Positions 47,346-59,300 of a DNA stretch of 64,000 nt are shown here, in pieces. The translations under genes were made by a program, and so were the position numbers. Within the stretch, counting starts at the first letter, position 1. Every line of letters starts with the position of its first letter. Under the pieces are notes generated by a model. That model made no database searches, was not told the DNA's origin, and saw nothing but the letters and a program-made list of their open reading frames with translations. The DNA is taken from assembly GCA_936450465.1 (NCBI GenBank), contig OW388305.1:39131187-39195186 (forward strand). The letters are read 5' to 3'. Origin of the DNA: Gibbula magus. Its lineage: Eukaryota > Mollusca > Gastropoda > Trochida > Trochidae.

Positions 47346-50300
47346 TCAGTGCGACGTCAGAACTGACTGAGCTAATGCTTGTTTCGTAAATTCCTCGAAA
47401 GCCTGAAATTAAAATGAATTGGATTAGAAAAAGAGTTGACATAATACTATGGCACTTATTTAAGTGAATTTCACAAGTATTGTCACTTTGTCGTTGGCAA
47501 CAATATTCATTAAAAGACAATAATACAAATCCAGGGGGCTGACACCTTCAGAGACCATGAGATTACATTTAGTGTACCTTCTCCCCTAAGCAAGCAATGT
47601 TGTCCAACCGGGAGAGCAATCGTATTAACGCAATATCATACCTACATCGAATTTGATTCAGGGACACAAATTACAAATTTAGAGTAACGTCTCACCTCAC
47701 TAAGCAACCAGCTATCATACCAAATAGAAATCTTATTGCCGCAATATAATTAAATCAATTTTGATTCAGGGACTTAACGTTTACATTTAGAGTACCTTCC
47801 CACCTCAAAAAGCAACAAGCTACGCCGCCACAAAAGCAATGTTATTTACGCAATACATTTACTTTAAGTTTGAGTTTCAGGAACTCAACGTTTACATTTA
47901 GAGTACCTTCTCATCTCACCAAGCAACAAGCCACCCAACCAAGAAAGCAATCTTATATTTTATTTTACATCTATACATGATAGATTTACATCAAGTTTGA
48001 TTCAGGGACTCAAGGTTGTAATTTAGGGTACACCAAAAAGCAACCAGCTATCCTAATATGTAATCTTATTTACTCAATATACTTACATCAATCTCCGCCA
48101 TAATACTTGGGTTGACCTCCCGCCTGGGCGAGCTGGGTTCTCCATCAAACGAAGAGGCACATGACGAAGGTGTGAGAGATGGTCCTGCACTGAAGGATCG
48201 CGTCATCATCTCAGCTCTTGCTGCAGCCAGACCTCGATCCCGCGGAGATCCATGGGAAGTATTCGGGGACTGGGGGAACTTAGTCACTCTTGGGGAAGCA
48301 GGGGACCGGGGAGACCTCGGGGAACACGCTGAACCCGGAGTTGATCTGCCAGACATCGGACTCTCTGGGTCCTGGGATCCGAGCAAGGAATAATCACTAG
48401 AAGATGCCAGAGATGTCAGTTCAGCAGACGACGAAAAGCTGATGGACGAAATGATGTCTGCTGAATGCTGTGTGAGGTCGATCATCTCCTGGCTTTGGTT
48501 TGCCAGACTGAACTCTGGATCGTCAGGATGAAACTCATCAATATGGAGACTATGACTCTTCCTGCTGTTCTTCCTCCAGCCTGCCTTTGCAAAAGTTCTA
48601 TGAGCAAGTCTCTGTACACTGGCCTTCAAGCTGTTACTCCTGTGAACAACCTGGTCATCGGAATCAAAAGAGTCGCCCTTCTTCAGAAGATCCCCATCAG
48701 TGGGAACCTTGTGGAAACCAACCTTGGAGGAAGTGACGTTGTTGTTGGTGTGGACTCCCTCGTGGTTGAGGTTGATGTCGATTTGCTTCAGAGTTGTGGA
48801 CAGTTCCTTCAGCTGCTCCATCAGCTGCGGGTTCTTGTCCTCCGAGGATTTCTTCTTGCCGATCTTGAACAGAGACTTCTTCTGGCCGTTCTTGCCCCCG
48901 TCTCCGATCTGACGTTGTATCGCCTCCATCTGCAAATAACATTGCATATTTATATGAGCATCAAATGTCTATGCATATGTCGTTAGGTTAGTTTCCTAAC
49001 GATATGTTTATACACCGAATATCCAAATACATTTGATATATCGTTCTTTGTCAAAATCTTAAAACTTCAGCCAGATAGATAAAAGAGGTAAGAAATTCAG
49101 AGATCAAACTAACCTGAAATTACTTCCTGTTACGATAAAGATATTTACAGTGGTGATATTATTTTTGTCACAATATTACCACTTATCCAAAAGTTGTAAA
49201 TGAAAAACCGGAAAACAACTTCCAAGAACTTCTCGTGAGCATGTGGTTTACTTCTAGAGGTCAATGGTACAACGACAAAGTCTCTATATATATATTCTTA
49301 GTTTACATAGGCCCTCAATATATTTCTTTTCAATCAAAATTATTTCAATGTATAAAATCTGACCTTGATCTGCGTGGATAGGCGTCTCTGCTTCAGCCTA
49401 GTGACTGTACTGATATGTTCCTCCCCTGTCACCTTCTGAGATGGTAGGGTCTGCGACTTCTGGGCAGCCTGGATGAACAATAGGTATGGAGAGGTACTGT
49501 TAGGAGTATATGACAACGCCTAAGATTGAAGCTAGTTTCTGTTTATCGCTGTCTGTCAATAGATTATTCATTAATCACCATTGCAGTTAATTGGTTGTGC
49601 AGCTGAAAGATACTAAGATTGTGAGGTAATGTGAGTTAGGGTTTAACGTCGCTTTCAAGAGTATTTCGCTTTTATCGCGGCTGCTAGTATTATGGCAGGG
49701 AGAAAGCCCGCAACACCATGTGGCTATACATTGCGGTGAAACCTGCGAGCATCGGCTGGAACTAGCGAACCATGGGTGGTACTACGCTGAAATTCAGTGC
49801 AGCATTGCACCCAAACTTTACTGGTTGTAGAACAGTTCTCTACTGCAGACACATTTGCCGTGCCCCTGGCGGGATTCGGACCGAAGCTGAACGCGCTAAT
49901 CACTGCGCTATCCCGCTCCCCCTCCAATTTAATCAGAAACGGACAATAAGTTCAAGTTACACACCAATCGTCGAGCTGTCTGCTTCTTCTCTAACTCCTC
50001 CTTCTGACGTAGCACTTCCGCCAGAAGCCTCTGTTTGATACTCAGTCGCTTCTCAGAGTTGTCTCCCTTGTCTGGACTCGCTGTTGAAGAAAGGAGACAA
50101 CAAAATACAGACAATGCCGCAATGGTAGCATCTATGAAATTATGTAGGAGGAAACTTTTACAAATTTGGTAAAAGCTACAGCAGAACACGGATAAAGCAA
50201 ACACAGATATAGCTATCTGAATTCTTTGGTCCCTTGGAGTTCGTTATATCCGTATTCTAGCTACTAATTATATATGCTTATGACGAGTAACTGAATCATA

Positions 50301-53300
50301 TATCAAAACTAGATTAGCGTTTGCGGGACACCGCAAAAGCAGAGCAGCTCCGAAACTTAGGGTCTCGCCTTTCCCTGTTCCGCCTTCTCGTCAGCATCAA
50401 TAAAATGGGAATTCTTTTTAACAAAAATTTGTTCATTATTCGAGTTATTACTAATCATCACTGGGGTCACTTTTCACAAGTTTGTTCTTAAAACCTATTT
50501 ATTCTTTCAAAATTTTATCCAAGGATTAACGTGGCTTTAACCAATATCTCATGACCTTGACCTTGACCATCAATGATCACTTTTCATCGCGTATAACAAT
50601 CATGCAATGACTCAAAGTGTTCATAGTTAAAATATGGCATATTCACCAAAGCATGCTTAAGTTTTGACCTCACTGTGACCTTGACCTTTGACAGATTTTA
50701 GCGAAAATCTTTACAAATCTTGGTCTTTCTCCATAGTTCATATATACCAAATAAGAGCCTAATAGCACAAAAAAGTTTGAAGTTATCATGTATACAAGGA
50801 TTGTTGTAGTGATTTCAGAACTCATGACCTTGACCTTTGACCTTGAATGTGAACATGTGAAAATCATTCACCAGGTGTATAAGAAAGAAATTAAGCTATC
50901 TATATGAGGTGTTAATGTCTTCATGGGAAAAAGTTACTTAGTGATTTCAGAACTGGTCAGCATGACCATATCTCGTGACCTTGACCTTTAAAATTCAAGG
51001 TCACACAATCAGTAATCACTTTTCATTGTGTATCACAATCATGTAATGATTCAAAGTGTTAATAGTTGAAATAAGACATTTTCGCAAAAGCATGCTTAGG
51101 TTGTGACCTCGCTATGACCTTGACCTTTGACAAATGTTAGCGAAAACCTTTTCAAATCTTAGCCTTTCTCCATAGTTGATATACACCAAATAAGAGCCTG
51201 ATAGCACAAACATTTTTCAAGTTATCGTGTTTACAAGGATTTTTGGGGGCAATTTCAGAACTTGTGACCTTGACCTTTGACCTTGAATATGAACATGTCA
51301 AAATAATTCACCAGGGGCATAAGTAAGAAGTTATGTATATGAGATGTTGATACCTCCTTGGAAAAAAGTTATTTAGTGATTTCAGAACTGATGACCATAA
51401 CCCTATCTCGTGACCTTGACCTTAAAAATTCAAGGTCACACAATCAGTGATCACTTTTCATTGTGTATCACAACCATGTAAGGATTCAAAGTGTTAATAG
51501 TTGAAATAAGACATTTTCGCTACAGCATGCTTAAGTTGTGACCTCGCTATGGCCTTGACCTTTGACAGATGTTAGCGAAAACCTTTTCAAATCTTGGCCT
51601 TTCTCCATAGTTGATATACACCAAATAACAGCCTGATAGCACAAATATTTTTCAAGTTATCGTGTTTACAAGGATTTTTTTAGCGATTTCAGAACTCGTG
51701 ACCTTGACCTTTGACCTTGAATATGAACATGTCAAAATCATTCCCCAGAGACATAAGTAAGAAGTTATGTATATGAGGTGTTGATACCTCCTTGGAAAGA
51801 AGTTATTTAGTGATTTCAGAACTGGTGACCATGAGCCTATCTCGTGACCTTGACCTTAAAAATTCAAGGTCACACAATCAGTGATCACTTTTCATTGTGT
51901 ATCACAATCATCTAATGATTCAAAGTGTTAATAGTTGAAATAAGACATTTTCGCAAAAGCATGCTTAAGTTGTGACCTCGCTATGACCTTGACCTTTGAC
52001 GGATGTTAGTGAAAACCTTTTCAAATATTGGCCTTTCTCCATAGTTGATATACACCAAATAACAGCCTGATAGGACAAATATTTTTCAAGTTATCGTGTT
52101 TACAAGGATTTTTTTAGCGATTTCAGAACTCGTGACCTTGACCTTTGACCTTGAATGTGAACATGTCAAAAAAATTCCCCAGGGGTATAAGTAAGAAGTT
52201 ATGTATATGAGTTCTCAAAACCTTATTGGAAAACAGTTATAGCCAATACAAAACGCGCCGGCGGCGGCGATGGAAACTGCACAAAAACTGATAGCAGCTC
52301 CGACTTAGTCGGAGCTGCTAATAAAATCAACTAAATGTCTTGTATCATCTGGTTAACATCTGGTACAAGAACAAGAAGATGATCTATAATTGTATGAGAT
52401 TGTAATATTGGGTGGAGATGAAGTGATTTGGGCTTTAAAGCCGCTTTCAAGAGTATTTCACTTGCATAAAGGTTGCTAGTAATATTGCAGGGAGAAAGCC
52501 CAAAACGGCTTTTTGGCTATGAATTTCGATGCAACCTGCTTGCATTTGCTGAAACTAGCAAACTGAAATGTGGCATTGAAACCAAACCTTACCTCAAACC
52601 TAAAAGTTCTCTACAATAGACACAGTTGCTGAGCCGCTAGGGGAATTCGACCAATAGATCTCTGAATTATCTGTTACTCGTGCAGTTTATACGAAGAGAG
52701 TTCTATAGGCTTATTGTGTCCCAAGACATTCATTATACATATATGTTATCATTTTTTGATTACTAAATGTTTGCGAAACTGACATAGAATAGCGCTAATT
52801 GATTCCAAAATAAATATGAATGAGAAATGAAGCCATTCATCGGCGCTACGAGTGTTGAAAGCTTAGGTGGGTATATATCAAGCCATTATTTTTAAGTCCA
52901 ATGATAACGTTTATATTAATTGTGGATAATATATCAATATGCAGATATTATTATATCAAACTTGTCAAATGTTAAAATATACAGCGTTTACCCATTGCAC
53001 ATAATGCACAAACAAAATGGCGGTAGGATCCTGTCTTTTCTGCACATACTGACCTAATTTCACGAATCACTAAATGAAGGGACAAGGGCCGTAACTCTTA
53101 CGTTATTAAGTAACATTTCATGGTCATCAAGTTATCCATTATATCATAATCAATGGGTTCTTCCTGTCGATGAATTACTCTGTGAACTTACGTAATGAAA
53201 ATACTTCCGGGTTATCATCCCCTTCCGTTTCCGGTTCCTGCGCAGCGGCCTGGAGCGCATCTGACCACTTCTCCATCTCGTCACGTGATTCCACAGACAG

Positions 53301-56300
53301 ATGCAAAGGAATGTAGTTCTGAAATATATAATTGTAAAGATATATCTACATGTAGATAGATGTACAAATGTACATCATTAGCTTAATAGTATAATAATAG
53401 TATGGTTCTAGGAAGAAATGTATTATTCTTAAAGGGACAGCAGCACGTTTTTTCGCTCAAATACGTCGATGAAAGGTATTTGAAAAATAAGGTCACCAAA
53501 AGTAAAACACCCTTCTCTCTTCAGAATATCAAGTTAAAAATGAGTGTACATGGTTCGGTAAAACCGTGGGAATCGTTTTTTGTACTTCGAAATATTAAAA
53601 TGTATTCACAATAAAATGGCCGCTATGCAATTTTTGTTTTATACGCAAAATCGTTACCACTACGGATAATTGGTTGGTTTAATAAGATGTTTTACCCTCT
53701 AAAGTAGATATGTATGACATAAACTATCATTATAAATGGGAAATTTGAAAAAATATAATTTGCAAAAAACGTGCTACTGCCCCTTCAATGTTACAAATGA
53801 TGAATATATTGTCTTACAGAGGAATATGTTTCAATGATGTTTTACTGTGATTTCGATATGATTCTGAGATCAGGAACATATATACTCATAAAAACGTAGA
53901 GTATTCTTAATCAAATCGTTAAAAGGTGAAGTTACCGTCTTCATTCTTCTAATAACCATACATCTGCCATTACATTGCGATTATTACACGTAATTCATAG
54001 ATGATTGTTATTCGAAGCAACTGGGTTGTTATCAAACTTTTGTAATAACCAGATTATTATAATTGCAGGATGTCAACTTACGGTTTGACTCATTTTAGTC
54101 AGAACAGTGAAAATACACATACATATGGATATTCAACAAGAACATCCAACCATAAATAGCTGGATCTACACAACATACGACTTCTGTAATATCATACTGG
54201 ATAATAGATGAATGCCATAATTATATAAACAATCAAATAATCCATAATCCAGGTGAGTAATAAAGCAGAATATTCAAACGGAAGAAATCAAGACAAAATT
54301 AATATCAAGGTACCTCGTGTGATAGATGCAAGACAAATCTCTGTCCACGGAACTGATCGACGAGTGACGTCACAGAGTATCCGTGCAGGTTGATGATGTC
54401 CACTGTCACTTGGTCCTCGGGTGTCAGGTAACAATACAGGTGCACACCTTTGATTACATACCAATACCTGTAATTTAAAAAACTTGATTAAAACTTAAAA
54501 CTTAATGAATTTTTTTTTTTTTTTATTGACATTCAGTCGAGGTTATAAAGAGTGAAGTACTCTTTGTTATGACAAAATGAGTTTAAAAAAGAAAGGACAT
54601 TGCAATTTGAATCTTTATCACAACGAGTTGGATAATCTTTTAAATTTTAAACTTGGCAATTTCGTATAAATGTATATGAATTTGATGGCGAAGATCCCTG
54701 CTCCATAATAGTGTGGAATGGACACTAAAACCTTGAATTCATTGAAATAATGATTGTCCTAATATAATGTGCGCCTTCATCTCTTCAAGGTCAACAATGC
54801 CTACGGATCTGGAAACAGCAATTATTCTAAGGTCAGAGGTTAAAAGTGAAAGTAACAATATACCAGTGATTAAAGTACAGCGTCCGGCATCATGAATTGC
54901 ATCAATGTGATAAATCGACTATGAACATGACACTCGATGTTTCAGTAATCTTCCTATGTATTAAGTGAGGTGGTGAGGTGATTTGAGGTTCAACGCCGTT
55001 TGAAAGAGTATTTCACTGATATCACGGCTCCTAGAATTAGTGTAGGAAGAAAGCCCACAACACCACGTGGTTATGTATTGCGGCGAAACCTGCGAGCAAC
55101 GGCTGGAACTCGCGCTGAAACATTGCACTGACATTCAGAGTAGCATTACACCCAAACCTTACTGCGTGTAGAACAGGGCTCCGTTCCATAACAGCGAGCG
55201 CTTAAATTGCTCATTGATCGCTCAATGTAGCGCTCAAGTAGCGCTCGTTCTCTCTTGAACGACATGGTGCAAATTCCTCGAAGTTTGCTCGCCTTGCTAC
55301 GTAGCGCTACATTGAACAATCGCGCTCAAGAGAGGTTTAAAAGCTAATTGAGCGATTACTTTGAAACCTCTCTTGAACACGGCCCAGTTCTCTACTGCAA
55401 AGAAAGTTGCCGTGTCCCTGGCGGGATTCGAACCACAGACATCTTGATCCGAAGCCGAACGCGCTGACCACTACGCTATCCCGCCCCTAAATTCAGTGTG
55501 GCATTGCACCAAAACCTTATTGCGTGTAGAACAGTTCTCTACTGCAGACGACGTTGCCGTGTCCCTGGCGTAATTCGACCTCTTGATCCGAAGTCGAACG
55601 CGCTAACCACTGCGCTATCCCGCCCCTATATATTAGGATATGCCATGAATGAGGTGACATGCTATACTCATTCATGAAGTCCAACAGAAGAGCACGTACT
55701 TCCTGCCATATAGATACATCATCATCCTTCCTGCAAACTTCATTGGATGTTTACGATCACACTGACACTGTCTCACAGTAAAGGGACACCGGGTCGAGGC
55801 GAAATTCAGATGTATCTACCTATGCTGATTAACGTGTCTGGTAAAGAGTCACAGACCCAAAATGTAAGACAATTCAAGTAATTAGTAATAAAAACTACTG
55901 CATGCAGACTGTGAAGCGAAACGTAACTCGTTAGCAGGCACGTTAATCAGCATAGGTAGATAAAAGTGAGACTTATTTTTATCCTCGACGCAGTGTCTCT
56001 TTAAACAAGGGTTTGCAATTGTTCTCGTCAATTCGAGGCACCGTCTGAATGAAGACAGTTTTATTCGAGTTATATGTAAATAAAACTAAATGACTGTCCA
56101 GTCACGTTTTGAGAAAGCCAAATGGCTTGTTGATGGTGATTGTGTCTAGACCAATAGGATGAAGTGACTGTCGACAAACAAACATCTTTCATTCATTCAT
56201 TCTTCATTTGCATTTTTCATCCATTCAAAGTTTTTATAAGACGTATCATTGTAAACATTGCGTTTTGATATACGCAGCTTTTACATAGATACATGCATAT

Positions 56301-59300
56301 TATCATACTCGAAATCAACAAGCAAACTTATAAAAATACGTTTGGTAAACGATTTACAAAGCGAAACTGCATAACATCAAATTTACTTTCTCTTTAAGGG
56401 CCTTTAACAATATAAAATACACGTTAATTGACTGAACGATGGTGATAATCATTTGCACTCATTTGTAAACAGTTATCAAACTAATTTGTAATTATACTGC
56501 TAGTATAATCAATTTAAATAAAATTCATTCAAGGAGCCAACTGCAATCTCTACAATTTCAGCGTATGAAGTATAGTAGTATAATATAGTATTTAATTTCC
56601 CCTATAAAATACGCAAATTGAGGCAATCTATAAGTTTGTCTCTTCAACTTAAGAGGTGAGGTGAGTTGGGGTTAAACGCCGCTTTCAAGAGAATTTCACT
56701 TATATCGCGGCTGCTAGTATTATTATTTATTGTATACACACCAGTTTGTCATGTACAATCCAACATATGTAGTTATGGGCCGATGGCCTACACTTCAGAA
56801 ATAAACAAATTGAATTGAATGTATTATGGCAGGGAGAAAGCCCGCAACGCCATGTGACTATGCATTGTGTGAAACCTGCGAGCATCGGCTGGAACTAGCG
56901 AACCATGGGTGGTATTGCACTGAAATTTAGTGTGGCATTGCACCCAAACCTTACTGCGTGTAGAACAGTTCTCTACTGCAGACAAAGTTGCCGTGCCCCT
57001 GGCGGGATTCAAACCTCTTGAACCGAAGCCGAACGCGCTTACCACTGCGCTATCCCGCCCCTCAATTTAAGAACATACCTGAGTCTAAGTACTTACAATG
57101 TAAGTAAAAGAAAAGGTGAGGGGGTTTGGACTATTGTCAGGTGCGTGATCACACACACGTTAACTATCTAAACTAGACACGGGCAACACAATTAACCAGG
57201 AGACTAACTACTGCTGCCAGTGTATCGGTCAGATCCCATTAACTACAACCATTGTACTACGTCATGTTACTTAGAACTAGGTCGACCCAAATAGCTGGGT
57301 GAAGACTCACGTAGATCCAGTGCATACTTCACATAATGGAACATTCTTCACATTATTGTCATTACTGATGATTAAATGTTTTCTTATTTAAGCATTTGTA
57401 TCCTAAGCCTTTTATGTGTTTATAACATGTTCTACAATGCCATTTGGCTTGCAAGGCTATAAGCAAAACAATAGAATGTGTCATACTGAATTATGACACT
57501 CTAGGAAATATGACAAATGACAAAAATATAAAATTAGAACAACTTGCAGAACCACAAGGTATGAAAAGGGCAAAGCTATACTATGTACAGAGGTACAGAA
57601 GACGGGTGCTAAATCATCCTTTTTTTCTCAATATTGTCATAAATTTTAACATGCTTATTTACATACATATATATAAAGCAAACAACTATTTTTAAATACT
57701 GTAATAAACACAAAAACAACTTACAAGAAGTGGTTCTCCAATGGGCTGTTTACGAAGTGCTATCTCTAGTTACGAGTGCTTAGGAAAACAGTATGTGTTT
57801 GGTCAGATCTCGCGCTATCTCGCACCTGCTCTCGTCTCGTCTCGCCAGCTTGAATGATCTGGCGTAGTGTCATGGCCTCTAGATTTACATATATACCTAT
57901 CGGCTCCACTCTGGTGGCCTGTGCACTAACACACACCATCGACATGGACCATAAAGATGTTGTGTCTCTGTTCTATATTCTAGATATCTAGTTCTCTTTC
58001 TCGAGGTTACACATGTGTGTGAATGCGTATGATTGTGGATTGGTCTTTTTTCACACATTTGTTGAAGTTTATTCTAACCAAAAATAATATTGTATTAATA
58101 TATATGTATATATTAATAATAATTCAAATCAGAGACTTCTTATCAGTAAAATTTGTTCGTAAAACCATTTTGGTTTTATATAGATGGCATAATCAGAGAC
58201 TTCTTATCAGTAAAATGTGTTCGTAAAACCATTTTGGTTTCGTATAGATGGCATATCTTTATCACTAACATCTTGGTAATAGTTAATAGTAAGTTAACAG
58301 CCTCATGATCAGGAAGTAAAATGTTTCCTCGTCTTGTTGAGGTGAGTATTAACAGAGACCCTTTGAATATACAGAAGAAAGTATGTGCTTCCACTCTCCT
58401 CTTTTCTAACTATATATCTGGAGCCTTGTTTCATCCAGGCAAGTCATCGGTTCGTGCTTATATCCAAGGCAGGCACGTGATATTCATCATAGTTTTCTAT
58501 ACGGATGGTGGATATACACCATTTATTGAGTCGGACCGAGAACCTTTGATATACATTATTTTCAAAGCCAGTGGCAGTGGATGAATGTTTGAAAATAATA
58601 CTAATAAAAGCTGATTTTATGTAGGATGTCGTCAGCAAATTTGAATTCTTGTACTGTTTCGTTTTTATATTTCTTTAAATTCAATGAGATTTCGTAAAAT
58701 ACAATATGAATTCTTTAAATTCACAGGTATTTTAAATTCAATTGGATGTCTTTGAATTCATTGGCATTTCTTTAAATCCACAGGTATTGCTTTAACCTCA
58801 CCGGTAATTCTTTAAATTCACTGGTATATCTTTAAATTCAATTGGATGTCTTTAAATTCAATATGATATCTTAGAATTCAATATGATTCTTTAAAATCAA
58901 TAGCGTTTCTTTAATTCAATTAGATTCATTTGGGATTCAATGGTTTGGTGAGCCCTATTCCTGATTCACCTTTCTAGAGTCTCACCAGTGCAGGTAGGTA
59001 AGGTGAGATTAAGTTACGTATGGTTGCTAGAACTGTGCAGGTGTCTGAAACTCAGCAGATAACAGAAAAACTATGTTGTCTGTTAAACTTATACAACCCT
59101 GTGTCCTATGTCTAACAGTTTCATTTTGAATAGAAGCGCGAATAGGTTCCTGGCCATGAAGGAACTTTCAGTTCAAAGTTTTAACTTCAATATTGCCTTA
59201 TACTTAATTTTTTGTAATGCAATTTTCAAGACAAGACAATATTGAGATATATTAAAGGGGCGATTATATCGAAGTATTTTTAACAATCTCATTCTTTACT

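Noticed and set aside
57838..57885. Possible first exon MTLRQIIQAGETRREQ of the PH gene (minus)
   Set aside because: It ends in phase 0 at a weak GTGCGA donor, while the PH exon needs a phase-2 partner; the 60,866-60,906 exon fits better.
58321..58584. 87-residue plus-strand frame
   Set aside because: No recognised family, no splice setting, and AT-rich codon use like the surrounding non-coding DNA.
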